DNA of 29,371 nucleotides from Ophiothrix spiculata (lineage: Eukaryota; Echinodermata; Ophiuroidea; Amphilepidida; Ophiotrichidae). Both the position numbers and the translations under genes were made by a program. The notes beneath the pieces are model-generated. The model was given only the letters and a program-made list of their open reading frames with translations, was not told the origin of the DNA and did no database searches. How positions within the stretch are numbered: position 1 is the first letter of the stretch; every line of letters starts with the position of its first letter. Location of the stretch: the NCBI GenBank assembly GCA_000969725.1, contig JXSR01S015558.1, one strand, 5' to 3'. Shown piece by piece: positions 1 through 9,708 of the stretch.

Positions 1-884
1 TCACCATGGGAATAAAAACGCTGGTAGGAGATATTTTTCGGTCCACTATGAACTTGTCATATTCATCAAAATACAAAGAAAATATAAATAAACGACGGGT
101 GTTTTGATTTCAATTGGAAACTATTGAAGTAGAAAAGAGACTATTTGAAGCTGCGAAAGATATACTTTAATCTCGACAATTCTTCTGGGGTGTTTTGTGG
201 GAGGTTAACATCAATGCAATGATCTTTTCTTAGATATGAGATATGTTTTTGAGAGAAGAAATTTTGAAAACTGACATATTGTAACAAATGTGGATGTGTT
301 TGGGCAAAATTTGAAGACTTTGTAAAATTGTGGCTCATTGTAGACTTTGAAGTTTTTGATTCAAAATGCAGAATTGTAGATGTCCATTTTCATATCTTCA
401 TAACAACGACAAAATATTACATAGTTTACCCACCTATTTCAAATAGGATTGATTATTTTATCTCTTTTCCAGAAGTTAAAATTGACCTCAAATCTGAAAT
501 ATTGGCAAGAAAAAAAAAAAGATTATGCTAAACACTTTTTGTTTGCAAATGTGATTGCGAAAAGGCCTGCCTTCAGAAACAAATTTGCTTTAATATTTAA
601 TGTCTTAAAATTGGTAACACAAGCATATCCTGTTGGTATTTAATCTTAAGAACCACTGGTTTTCATGATAAATAATGAATAATAAGACTCTAAAGTGGAC
701 ATTTAGAGCAAATTTTTGTTAAAACAAAATATGTAATTAATAGCAGCCCAAATAAGCTTATGTTTGCTATAACGTAACGATTGTTCTAAAGCAATTTGGA
801 TTGGTATGGTCAGTTTCCAATGTACTTTTTTGTGGTTGTAGATGCTATTCCGAGTTCAAAGTTGTTGACAAAAATGTACCCCTT
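1..884. other. Gene-free AT-rich stretch
   Basis: No recognisable gene, RNA or transposon end is visible. Short open frames occur on both strands (141-338 minus; 328-531 and 449-643 plus), but they overlap in different frames, are AT-driven in composition and match no family I know. Confidence 0.6.
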
Positions 885-1005
885 TTTATTTATCATTTTT
901 ACATAAAATATACAAATTTGTGCGTGCAGTGCGCACATTTCACTATTAAGTATGATTATTTTAGCCAAAAATAGGTGTTTTTAGCCAAAATAAACAAATT
1001 TGTCT
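885..1005. repeat. Degenerate repeat fragment related to the interior of the 15293-15626 element
   Basis: The stretch has a run of the type AATTTGTGCGTGCAGTGCGC followed by TTTTAGCCAAAAAT. The hAT-like element at 15293-15626 carries a similar block (TTTGTTTGTAATGTACGCG, then TTTTCAGCCAAAAAT) in the same order. No terminal repeats or target duplication are visible here, so this would be an old fragment. The match was made by eye and is weak. Confidence 0.3.
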
Positions 1006-1383
1006 GAAAAATGTCTTCCCCGTTTCCCCCAGAAATGAGATGCTGGTGTCGCGGCTGCTCTTAGTTGCTTGATAGAGTACCAGCATAAATTAATATGGAT
1101 CCAAACTTACTTTAGTGCTATGTCAAATATGTCACTATACTGAAGATGTATTCTTAAAATAGTAATGAAAGTTGCAATTTTCATGATACCATATCAATAC
1201 TAAACTGAGTGACTTATTAAGTCATTTAGTAAACAAGCTAAAAGTTTTTTAAAGACTTGAATGTCACAAAGCAAAGGAACCGTTTGATTCTCTTGATTTA
1301 TTGTTGATTTATGTGATTTGCATGATTCTTTAAAAATAATAAAAAATATAGAAAGATAAAAAAATTCCTTTGTCCTATTGAAA

Positions 1384-1530
1384 GAAATTTGAACCAAATT
1401 GTTCCTCGTTACACTCGATTGCAACACAGAAATGAATGAACTTTTTAACGAAATTTGATCAAAATATCAAAATTGTTCCTCGTTACTCATGATTGCAAAT
1501 TCCAAATGGATGAACTTTTGAGTCAACTAC
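1384..1530 (+). repeat. Diverged two-copy tandem duplication, period about 74 bp
   Basis: The word TTGTTCCTCGTTAC occurs at about 1399 and again at about 1473. Each copy is followed by a similar block (GATTGCAA..., then GGATGAACTTTT or GAATGAACTTTT). The copies differ by several substitutions and small indels. No coding sense is seen. Confidence 0.6.
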
Positions 1531-1693
1531 TGTCTAATTACACACATGATAAATACAAATGATAATCACCCTTTGAAAAGAACAATAATTTGACCACAGG
1601 TAGGTTCACACGTAACGTTAAACTTAGATGTAGGTAAAGTCAAAACCAAGAGCTTACTTGCTAAAGTGGCTGTGGTGCCAATTTCCATTTTCT

Positions 1694-1933
1694 CAGGCCC
1701 ATAGCCAGGAATTTTTCAACAAAGTGACAAGCAAAAAAGAAAAGAAAAGGTTTTAGCAGTTTTCCAAGCATTCTGTGTAGTATTTTATTTAAAAAACGAC
1801 CTACATTTATGTATTTTGGTGCTTTTGGTGTTCTTTTGGTGGACAATTTGGGAATTTTTGTGGACTTTTTTGTACCTTGTTAAATTTGGGGGGAGGTGCG
1901 ACGGCTCCACCACACCCCCTGGCTACGGGCTTG
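1694..1933. mobile_element. Non-autonomous hAT-like DNA transposon (family 1, copy a)
   Basis: The ends form an imperfect inverted repeat: CAGGCCCATAGCCAGG on the left and CCTGGCTACGGGCTTG on the right. The flanks are an 8-bp near-duplication, CATTTTCT (1686-1693) and CATTTACT (1934-1941). An 8-bp duplication and ends starting CAGG are typical of the hAT superfamily. The 240-bp body holds no transposase. Its interior (from about 1716: GACAAAGTGACAAGC, then AAAACGACC, then ATTTATGTATTTTGGTGCTT) recurs in the same order in the element at 2935-3227, which makes them copies of one family. Confidence 0.85.
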
Positions 1934-2084
1934 CATTTACTCCCCATTTACTTATATTAATATGCCATTGTATATTTTGTAGCGGTGGTAGGGTGCCTGT
2001 GTGGTACTTCGCTATTCATAATCAATTAATTAATCAATTATACACTGTACTTGCATGACATGCATACCCCATGAAGGAGTCTAT

Positions 2085-2250
2085 TCGTACAGGGACCAAC
2101 GGCTTAATGTGACTTCCGAACAACGAAGCTAGTATAGATTAAAGTTTCTTATCCAAGGAAACAAAGAGACGGAAACCGCCGCGCCCGGGACTCGAACCCA
2201 CAACCTCTGTATTATGAAACCCGTGCTCTAACCGCTACGCCACGCTCTCC
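2085..2250 (-). mobile_element. tRNA-derived SINE, copy 1
   Basis: On the minus strand the head starts near 2250 and reads like a tRNA. A pol III A box (TGGCGTAGCGGTTAGAG) lies at 2242-2226 and a B box (GGTTCGAGTCCCG) at 2198-2186. The anticodon-loop region reads TTCATAA, as in a tRNA-Met-type source. Downstream is a non-tRNA body containing TTTCCTTGGATAAGAAACTT and GTTCGGAAGTCACATT, which recurs in the copy at 5441-5597. The shared body marks it as a SINE and not a tRNA gene. The 3' end (left side) is set only by where similarity between the copies fades. Confidence 0.8.
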
Positions 2251-2265
2251 TCTGTCTAATCAAAC

Positions 2266-2600
2266 TTAAGGAGCTTGGTCCGATTTTTTAAAATTGAGTT
2301 TTCAATGTCATATGAAAGATGACCACTCACAAGGTCCAGTTTCAAATTTCAGCTTAATCTGTCAAACTGCATTGATTTTATCAGTGATTTTGTATTTCAG
2401 AGCCGCCTATACGTTAATGTGTAAAATTAATTATGGTTACCATAATTAGACACATTTTCATATATATCTCAAAAATGGAATGTAACTCAACCATGAAAAT
2501 TCACATGGGTTATGAGAAAAATATGAGCAACCTTTTGGTACCAAAATCTCAAAAAGTTTGAAAAAATGTTGAGGCAATCGGACTATACCGGAGCTACTTC
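2266..2600. mobile_element. TTAA-target MITE, family A (copy 1, degraded right end)
   Basis: It begins TTAAGGAGCTTGGTCCGATT and matches 14292-14633 almost end to end: ATGTCATATGAAAGATGACC, then the near-palindrome at 2428-2448 (TAATTATGGT and ACCATAATTA around one T), then CACATGGGTTATGAGAAA, then GTTGAGGCAATCGGAC. The right tip beyond about 2597 no longer matches the expected GCTCCTTTAA, so this end is decayed or truncated. There is no transposase. A minus-strand frame of 68 codons across it is also open in the other copy, but this probably reflects shared ancestry. Confidence 0.75.
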
Positions 2601-2817
2601 CAACTGTGTGAACATCACTATTAAGCAATCCCCTCATTTGACTTAATATAACAAATGACAACAAAACTATTTTGTATATAGCTAATTAAATTTGCCAATA
2701 TTAACTACAAGGCTAGTCTTCTGGATGAGTGCATGGGTGGATCTCTATAGCCATTTGTGTTATGCAGGTGGTGAGCCGGGGACGAGAGCGACCTGGTTTT
2801 GGGAGGACTGGCGTGAC

Positions 2818-2858
2818 GTCAGTCGTGAACTTGGGTGTTTGTCAGTCGTGAACTTGGG
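2818..2858 (+). repeat. Short tandem duplication, 23-bp period
   Basis: GTCAGTCGTGAACTTGGG occurs twice without mismatch, at 2818-2835 and 2841-2858. The surrounding 2765-2880 is more GC-rich than its neighbours and contains an open plus-strand frame (2692-2877), but no protein family is recognisable in it. Confidence 0.9.
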
Positions 2859-2934
2859 AGAGTTCTACAAAGGGTAAAGCCCCCAATTGGTCAGTGGTGT
2901 ATAACCAAGAATGACTAGACAGATATGTGTCAAG

Positions 2935-3227
2935 CAGGCCCGTAGCCAGGATTTTTTCAAGGGCGTGTGGATTTTCAAAAAGTGGACCTTTTGGAGGAAA
3001 TTTTTTTGTTTTTGGTGACCCTAAATTTATTTTAGTGGTTTTGACAAAGTGACAAGCAAAAAAAAAAAAAGGTTCTTAGCAATTTTGCAAGCATTTTGTG
3101 CAGTATTTTATTAAAAAACGACCATCATTTATGTATTTTGGTGCTTTGTGTTCTTTTTGTGGACCTTTTTTGTACATTGTCAAATTTGGGTGATGCGACG
3201 CCCCCACCGCACCTGGCTACGGGCTTG
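2935..3227. mobile_element. Non-autonomous hAT-like DNA transposon (family 1, copy b)
   Basis: The TIRs are CAGGCCCGTAGCCAGG and CCTGGCTACGGGCTTG, 15 of 16 positions complementary. It is flanked by GTGTCAAG (2927-2934) and GTATCAAG (3228-3235), an 8-bp duplication with one mismatch. The interior matches 1694-1933 in order, with about 50 extra bases, most of them near the left end. A second hAT-like element abuts immediately to the right and uses the same 8-mer as its left flank. Confidence 0.88.
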
Positions 3228-3235
3228 GTATCAAG

Positions 3236-3444
3236 CAGTGCTCCTTAAGGTTTGAGCTGGCACCAATTTGACCAATTTTGACAAAGTTAAAGAGGTGTTT
3301 GCGCCAAAATCACTAACTTAGGCTAAAAATTAACTGAATAAATAAAGTAAATCGTCATTTTAACACATTTAGCACAAACCTGTTGCGCCATTTTTCCAAG
3401 CGCCTGCGCCAATGGCGCGCCATATGGCCTTAGCAGGAACACTG
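3236..3444. mobile_element. Non-autonomous hAT-like DNA transposon (family 2)
   Basis: The left end reads CAGTGCTCCTTAAGG. The right end, reverse-complemented, reads CAGTGTTCCTGCTAAGG, so the tips match apart from one substitution and a 2-base indel. The flanks are GTATCAAG (3228-3235) and GTGTCAAG (3445-3452). CAGTG tips with 8-bp duplications are classic hAT features. Near the right end is a cluster of GCGCC/GGCGC words (3384-3420). It is 209 bp with no coding capacity. Confidence 0.8.
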
Positions 3445-4590
3445 GTGTCAAGATCATGTGGGTAATAGACCAGACTCCAAAAAGTGGGCACATTAGAGCA
3501 TTTAATATTTTTTTTTTAAAGATTTTTATTGTTTCTGAAGATTTAATTTCTTAATTTCTCCTGTACGGTACTTGAAAAGTACAACCAGTATTTTTGAATG
3601 TCAAGAGTAATCCAAGAAGACAGTGGACAGAAAAATGGATATAAGTCACGTGGCCCATTCCTGTAAACATTTTGAAATCATAACAGTGCAGGAGACTTCG
3701 GTAATCAGATTTACAAGAAGAAAAATTTCCTGTTGGACCATGTCCAATTCAGCTATTGGTCACCCTGAATATATATCACCTAACCCTTGAACTATTTCGT
3801 TAAGTGCAGTTTATTAAACGTGGTGAAAATGCTTTTTGAAGGTTTTCGGTCATAGAGTATGACGATTTTTCAAACTCTTGAAAGTGAGGGTATTTATTAA
3901 TTTCAAGACCAGGTCGGAAGACCAGTATTTGCTTTGGATGAGTGGACACAGAATACTATCCTTGACCATATAAAAGCTCCTACCAGTAACATTATTTTTG
4001 TCCCATTTGAAATGCACTTTCCACTTTTGCAGGTGTTTTTTGTTGAAAAAATGGTGGATTTTAGGGAAATTTCAAGACAGTATATGTAATGAAAATATCG
4101 TTATTGTTATTTTAATGGAAAATGAGAATATACCAGCAAATTTACAAGAGTGAAATGCAAAAATGAAGCATGGGAAGGTTTTATGGTATATTGAATTCAT
4201 AGAGAATTATCTGTTGCATCACCCAATATATTTTATTTTGTTATACGCTCTCTTTCTTTGCTATGTATTTGAATGATACACTGAAATTACATTTAATAAA
4301 TATTTAGTTGAACATTTTTTGTTACATTAATGATTTATAAATTACTCAATGTGGCGCATTTTTGACATATTTTTTGTTTCTCTTCATATAGCACTGCAAG
4401 GGTTTTGCGTGTTTGAATTTGATATAATTTTTGCAAAATCAGCTTCATTTAATGAACCATTTTTTTATATTTTATTTAAGTTCCTGACAATATAGTTAAA
4501 TCAAGATACTGCATATGCTCTTTTATACCATACATTTGAATAAAGAACTCTCGTTCACATTAATCAAAATAATCACATTCATACATTTAA
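3445..4590. other. Gene-free AT-rich stretch
   Basis: I find no paired transposon ends, tandem units or credible coding frame. The base composition becomes very AT-rich between about 4080 and 4580. Confidence 0.55.
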
Positions 4591-4596
4591 CCCAAA

Positions 4597-5165
4597 AAAG
4601 GTCAAAACTGTCATTCAGAACTTTTTTATCAAATCACAAAGTAGACCTAAAGTGACCACACCCTTAAATGTGTGACATTCAATCATATAACTCAAGAGTT
4701 TGCTTGAAGTCTATTTATTGATTCAAGTTAGGATTGAAGAGTATAGTTGACAGGAATACCTATCAAAATGTGACAGATTTAACAATAGTTTTATGTCACA
4801 AATTGAATAGAAAAAATAGACCAAATTTTGTTTTATTCCATAGCAAAATGGTTAAATTGAGTTCCCAACTTCAGCCCCCCCCCCCCTCCCCTGTAAATTT
4901 GGCTGAATCCTGCCAAATTAACTTAATTTGGACAATTTTGGGATGCAACACTACCGGTACCTCAACTTTTTTTTAATACTAGATTTGCCACTGTATAACA
5001 AATAAAAGAGGTCAAAAATGCAAAGAAAACCTGAATTGACCACACCCTCAAATATGTGACATACCTATCACCCAAATGATACAAGGAAAGACTGAAGAGG
5101 TGACGAGATGATTAATCAAGTTTCACATATTTAACAATGATAATATATTAAAATGTAGAAATTGA
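4597..5165 (+). repeat. Diverged direct repeat, spacing about 384 bp
   Basis: AAAGTGACCACACCCTTAAA (4650) and AATTGACCACACCCTCAAA (about 5034) are both preceded by AGGTCAAAA and followed by GTGTGACAT or TATGTGACAT. Further on, ATTTAACAATAGTTTTATG (about 4776) aligns with ATTTAACAATGATAATAT (about 5127), but the spacing is less regular. A run of 12 C at 4875-4886 lies in the first unit. This looks like an old segmental duplication or two repeat copies. Confidence 0.5.
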
Positions 5166-5440
5166 AATTTAAAAAGCACAGCTCAGGCAGTGATGCTGTT
5201 ATACATATTTTTTCAAAATGTGTTAATTGGGATCTGATTTTATGTCTTTCAAATACAGGAACAAATTAGATTTTGGTTTTTTTCATATTTTAATTGGTTT
5301 CCATATTGAATATTAACTAAATCACTTCTGTAAACAATGAAACTCTTAAGCAATTCTCCTCCCTTCTAAATCTTGGATCCTAAAATCCTAATTAATGAAA
5401 AAGCTACTTGAACATTAAAAATTTGATCATTGTTAAAGTC

Positions 5441-5597
5441 ACCAGGTATTCACACTGCTAAATATGACTTCCGAACCATGGAGCAATCAGAGTCAAGTTT
5501 CTTGCCCAAGGAAACAAGGAGATGTACTCCCAGGTCCAACCAGGGTTCGAACCTGAAACCTATGGGTCCCTGGCTCTAACCACTCGTCTACATTCCC
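5441..5597 (-). mobile_element. tRNA-derived SINE, copy 2
   Basis: The minus-strand head begins near 5597. It has an A box (TAGACGAGTGGTTAGAG, 5590-5574) and a B box (GGTTCGAACCC, 5553-5543). The anticodon-loop region reads CCCATAG. The body, TTTCCTTGGGCAAGAAACTT followed by GTTCGGAAGTCATATT, is shared with 2085-2250. The two heads differ more than the bodies do, so the copies may belong to different subfamilies. The 3' edge is approximate. Confidence 0.8.
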
Positions 5598-6265
5598 CTA
5601 CTTTCATGTTTAACAAATTTTACTTAAATCTGTATTTTTAGCAAATTTTTCCAAATACTCTGAATTCGGGCAAATTGCACAATTTCACGTGTGATGGCAC
5701 TACTCCCTGGCCAATCACTCTACCATCTATGAAAAACGCAAGTATATATCATTACCCATGTTGAGGCCTTATCTCATTAGCATATTTATTATTCAGGATT
5801 CACAAAGGAGACAACTTCAAAATAAAAACGATTCTCATGATAAATGTGAACTTAAACATCACTTAAAACACGATCCCTCCCTCCTGTCTATATAAATCTA
5901 TGCAGATGAGGAGCAAGGCGTTCATGCTTATCGTTATATATCGACTAACAGGCTGTTTTTATAAGCCACCTTACGTCAACGCATCTTGTGAAAAAATGAC
6001 TGAGATTACAGCGATGATTTAGGTGCCATATGGTGGAATGGTTAGACTGGGAGAGTTTAAACGCAGCATTTATTCCAGGGATATATAATTGGGATTAAAG
6101 TGCTGTTTATTTATTAATCTGTGAAAAGTAACTCGAGATTTGGTAGATGTGCTGATATCTGTCTTTGTACTTAGACTATGTGGTTGAAGAAAGTGTGTAC
6201 AATTTTTTACAATTTTGACTTTGGTTGAAATTAAAATGTCCTAGTTTAATGAAATTTTAAAGACC
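5598..6265. other. Gene-free stretch
   Basis: No coding frame, RNA motif or paired repeat end is recognised. The short CpG-bearing patch around 5910-6000 has no identifiable feature. Confidence 0.5.
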
Positions 6266-6269
6266 TAGT

Positions 6270-6313
6270 TTTAAAAATGAATAATATAACATTTAAAAAT
6301 GAATAATATAACA
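6270..6313 (+). repeat. Perfect 22-bp tandem duplication
   Basis: The unit 6270-6291 (starting TTTAAAAATGAATAATATAA) is repeated without mismatch at 6292-6313. The perfect identity suggests a recent slippage event. It lies 12 bp left of the TTAA element at 6326. Confidence 0.95.
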
Positions 6314-6325
6314 TGAATGTAAGAT

Positions 6326-6672
6326 TTAAAGGTGCAATTCATGATTCTGACATGACAAACGCCTCACCTCTTTTCTGGGTAAATAAAAAGAAGAGTACAA
6401 CATAAATGTATGCTGAAAATTTCACTCAATTCCGACCATTTGTTTTCAAGTTACAAGCTTTTCAGCATTTAAAAAATATCCCTTGTAATTACTGTCGGGC
6501 CCGGCAGTAATTAGAAAATGACAACATTTTGTCACTTTTCTCGAAAATGCATGCACATATGAAAGAATGGTTTGGGGATTGTAGCCTATACTGTACCAGT
6601 CAAGGATTCTTCCTTGCTAAAAAACTCAAGCTGACCTTGAAGATGAAAAGTGGATCATGAATTGCCCCTTAA
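6326..6672. mobile_element. TTAA-target MITE, family B
   Basis: The left tip is TTAAAGGTGCAATTCATGAT. The right tip, reverse-complemented, is TTAAGGGGCAATTCATGATC. The ends are inverted over about 20 bp with two or three mismatches and terminate in TTAA on both sides, the target used by piggyBac-like transposases. The 347-bp body has no transposase frame. In the middle is a local inverted repeat with the word CGGGCCCG (about 6496). Confidence 0.78.
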
Positions 6673-7222
6673 AGGGACTAGCCTAGATTCCACTTCGAAT
6701 GAAAACCATGTGAAAATGCTCTAAATAAAGCCTTAAAGTGTAGCAAATCCAAAAAAGTACCAAAAATTACACAGAAATAGCTCAAACTGAGAGAGAATTC
6801 CTGTTAATGCAAATCCTACTTAACTGTCATCCTTAACCTTCACTCTACAAAAATTTGTAAATTTGAGCAGCCATACGTTTCTAAAAGAAATGTACCATTA
6901 TTGTGTAACTTGTTCTGTTACTGGACATAAAATCTTTGACAAAATAAACAACAAAAAATGTAAATTCAATTAATGACAGAAAACATGTTCTTTTGTTAAA
7001 TTTCTTTGTAGGACGCAGTGTAGACTGATCAAGAACAGGTAGAACGAGGTTCACCTTTTAGGTAAGTTTGCACTATAGATCTAACAATGTTCAAATGCAT
7101 TCCTATTATCTGTCTTTGATCTCTCTTTGAACTCTTTGGTAACCATAATTGACACTATGTTTTGCCATTTCAGGCATGTAGAGTTTCATCAAAATTCTAA
7201 ACTCAGTAGATATTTTACACCT
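6673..7222. other. Gene-free stretch
   Basis: It opens with TTAAAGGGACTAGCC (6669 on), which resembles the start of another TTAA element. I cannot find a matching right end. Nothing else is recognisable. Confidence 0.45.
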
Positions 7223-7562
7223 CCGGGTGGGGGGGGGGGGGGGCACTCAAGTATAATATTGCCGCCATAGCTAGCATGACCACATTTTTTCAAAACACCT
7301 CTAAAGGGTGGAGGGTTCTGAAGCCAAAATATACCCTTTTCCCCTTAATCACACCAGTGACCCTAAATCGAGATTTTATCGACACTGTTTTCACACTAGG
7401 GTTTGACAAAGTACCCTATTTCTTGAAAAATGCCCCAAAATTTCTTACCCTAAACAGTGTCACCTGATACACCCTTCAGTCCTCAAAAACAACCCTAATT
7501 CACCTTTTTCTTGGTCACACTATCCCTGCAACATTAACATTATATTTGAGTGCACCCCCCGG
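7223..7562. mobile_element. Short DNA transposon with G-run tips
   Basis: The left end reads CCGGGTG followed by a run of 15 G (7229-7243), then GCACTCAAGTATAAT. The right end is ATTATATTTGAGTGC followed by ACCCCCCGG, so the inverted match is about 15 bp inside the G/C tips. The flanks TTACACCT (7215-7222) and TTATACAT (7563-7570) agree at 6 of 8 positions, compatible with an aged 8-bp hAT-type duplication. A plus-strand frame of 63 codons (7276-7467) lies inside; it consists largely of accumulated ACCCTA-type words and matches no known protein. Confidence 0.7.
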
Positions 7563-8246
7563 TTATACATCAACAAATATAATTTTTTGCTCATGTTGCA
7601 AGGCTTGTGATCCCTTGCCAAGTCTAAAGGTAAAAGTTACACCAAGCCACAGGTAATTCTCATATAAATTTATATGATGAATCCCCATTAGTCCAGTGGC
7701 AAATAATCAAAATCAGGATATTATTAAGTAATGGCAAAATAAAATATTTTGGGAAATAAAAAATTTGTAAGTTATGAAATTATTTTAATTTTAGATTCAG
7801 ATAGTGGCCTCTGTCGAAATCACTCATAGTTTAATCCAATTCTACTTTCAATATGATCATCAAAAAGTCTCGGATTTTGCATGCATAGTTGTATCTAAAA
7901 TGCCATCAAAGGCTCAAATCATATGAAACCAAAGCGTAACGGACAGTTTAAGCCGTGGATTACTTGAAATGATCCCAACTTAAGCCAGAAACTACCAAAT
8001 GATCATGCACTCTTGGTGTTACATCAAAGTTGCTAATGCTTGATCAATAATTCACGTGGCTGCGCCATCAAATATTGATCGCTCCTGGTGTCGTAGATCG
8101 CTGTAACAGATTGTGACGATATGCCGTATGTGCACAGCGAGCCAAAATCACACATGTTTGGGCATTATTATTTTCTGTGTATGTTGATTGCCTTTAAGAT
8201 AGTCACAGTATTACATCTATGATCACAAATTCTCGTATGTGTGCTG
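7563..8246. other. Gene-free stretch with one outlying satellite-like unit
   Basis: No gene is visible. At 8142-8170 the word GCCAAAATCACACATGTTTG resembles the core of the ~102-bp array further right (9070-9935). It may be a separated or older unit of that array. Confidence 0.45.
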
Positions 8247-8626
8247 TTAGTTTTTCATGAAAAATCACTCCCAAAATATGGCTTCCATTTTGGTGTTACA
8301 AATCTCTAAATATACATCACTTTTTGTAAAATTTGTAAAATCACAGTAAATATTGCCATAATTTCCCAAAATTGGTCTATATTTTGCAGACAATCCTTAA
8401 ACAGAGGAACCATTTTTATGAAAAAATGTCTGCTCTACAAGGATTAGTTTTTCATGAAAAATCACTCCCAAACATGGCTTCCATTTTGGTGTCACAAATC
8501 TCTAAACATACATCACTTTTTGTAGAACTTGTAAAATCACAGTAAATATTGTCACAATTTCCCAAAATTAGTCTATATTTTGCAGATAATCCTTAAACAT
8601 AGGAACCATTTTTATTAAAAAACTGC
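8247..8626 (+). repeat. Two-unit tandem repeat, 197-bp period
   Basis: The unit at 8247-8443 (starting TTAGTTTTTCATGAAAAATC) recurs at 8444-8626 with scattered substitutions. Shared landmarks are ATGGCTTCCATTTTGGTGT, ACATCACTTTTTGTA, ATTTTGCAGA and GGAACCATTTTTAT. The second copy is slightly short. Identity is high enough for a fairly recent duplication. No coding frame spans it. Confidence 0.9.
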
Positions 8627-8778
8627 CATAAAAGATGGGTATGGACTCTAAGACCTGAGCATCACAGCCCTGTTGAAATCAAAGTTTGGTGCTCCCTGGC
8701 ATCTGTGACCTATGCTAAATCTCCCATGGGTTGGCATTCATCATATTCATCATTATCGGTTGTCTGTGGTGTAAGTTA

Positions 8779-8995
8779 GGCCGAAAACATAGTTGGCCTC
8801 CAAACATTCACTCCAAATAAAATAACTTCAACACCGAGTTGAGACCAAATTGCACATGTATTGAATTGCCATATACATTGCCTCAAATGTTTGTTACCAG
8901 ATTATACTTTAAATTTGATCGGAAATATTTGGTGACGTCATGACCAAATGTTTGATAGCGAAAATTTTGTTTGGAGGCCAAGTATGTTTTCACTC
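8779..8995. mobile_element. Long-TIR MITE, family H (copy A, left TIR mostly deleted)
   Basis: The interior TCCAAATAAAATAACTTCAA and CACCGAGTTGAGACCAAAT is identical to 16556-16831. The right TIR (TGACGTCATGACCAAATG, then TTGTTTGGAGGCC, then TATGTTTTCACTC) is complete. The left side has only GGCCGAAAACATAGTTGGCC and then jumps into the interior, so about 50 bp of left TIR are missing. The flanking trinucleotides are TTA and ATA, so the target duplication is unclear. Confidence 0.8.
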
Positions 8996-9127
8996 ATACT
9001 GTAATTTTCTCCACCAAACATTTTCCAGTGTAGTGATGTTGGCTCTTGCGAGTTGGTAAAGAGAGCATGATATTTAGTGTTTGTATTTCGATCACCTTCT
9101 TTATGAGGGCATTATACATTTGTTATA

Positions 9128-9213
9128 TGTGACCTGTCATATCGAAAGGTACCTTAAAGGAGCCCTGTCCGATTGGGTCAGCATTAAGGTACCTTTTGAT
9201 ATGACGGGTCACA
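9128..9213. repeat. Near-perfect palindrome with a TTAA-flanked insert at its centre
   Basis: The arms 9128-9157 and 9184-9213 are 30 bp each and complementary at 28 positions. The left arm ends GGTACCTTAA and the right arm begins TTAAGGTACC. The 26-bp spacer starts AGGAGCCCTGTCCGATT, very like the tip of TTAA family A (TTAAAGGAGC, then GTCCGATT). Without the spacer and one TTAA the site would be a 56-bp palindrome centred on TTAA. It could equally be read as a simple foldback hairpin. An open plus-strand frame (9081-9326) across it is not credible as a gene. Confidence 0.85.
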
Positions 9214-9370
9214 CATTTTTGTGGTCTGCCTTGGCAAAATCAAAGATGTTTGGGTATTATTGTAAATTTTTAGTTGCAAAGTATGTGTATCCCCATCAAC
9301 TTGAGAACACCACATTAAGTGTCTGAACCATCTTAGTAAAATCAGTCATGTTTGGAAATTGTTGTCAATT

Positions 9371-9708
9371 TTAAAGCAATACTATAAAGTGTTAAAAATG
9401 GAGCGCCCCTTTCACCCATGACTTGTGATTTTATTAGCTTATTGAGTTTGTTTTTGGTAGATATTATAATACCCTCTAAACGATTTGGCTTAAATATGCT
9501 TACTTTTTATGTTATGGCCATTTGTTGAATTAAATTCGGGATCAGGAATTTAATTCCATGTGTATTGGTATAGGAAAGCAAGCATGTGCTTTGTATTCAT
9601 TTTGCTGTGGCATAACAAGTTTTTGACAAATACACTTGAAAAAGGTTTTAAATAGTCACATTCCTTTTTTTAGGCTATTTTTACCAAAATCTTATAGTAT
9701 TGCTTTAA
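9371..9708. mobile_element. TTAA-target MITE, family C
   Basis: The left tip TTAAAGCAATACTATAA is matched exactly by the right tip TTATAGTATTGCTTTAA. It ends in TTAA on both sides. The 338-bp AT-rich body has no coding frame. It splits a unit of the ~102-bp tandem array, and taking it out restores the array spacing. This independently supports the assigned ends. Confidence 0.88.

Noticed and set aside
2183..2250. Possible tRNA gene (A and B boxes, tRNA-Met-like loop)
   Set aside because: The anticodon stem pairs poorly and the sequence is fused to a body shared with another SINE copy, so it is a SINE head.
2892..2910. hAT-like tip CAGTGGTGTATAACC
   Set aside because: It resembles the tip near 14951, but no inverted partner or target duplication could be found nearby.
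5530..5597. Possible second tRNA gene
   Set aside because: Same reasoning: shared SINE body downstream and imperfect cloverleaf.
6669..6690. TTAAAGGGACTAGCC as the start of another TTAA element
   Set aside because: No matching right end was found; it overlaps the right end of the 6326-6672 element.
7229..7243. G15 run as a telomeric or G-quadruplex regulatory signal
   Set aside because: It is the tip of a transposon. A homopolymer run with matching C runs at the other end needs no regulatory explanation.
7276..7467. 63-codon frame that looks protein-like
   Set aside because: It lies wholly inside a transposon with G-run tips and is rich in the repeated ACCCTA-type words of that element.
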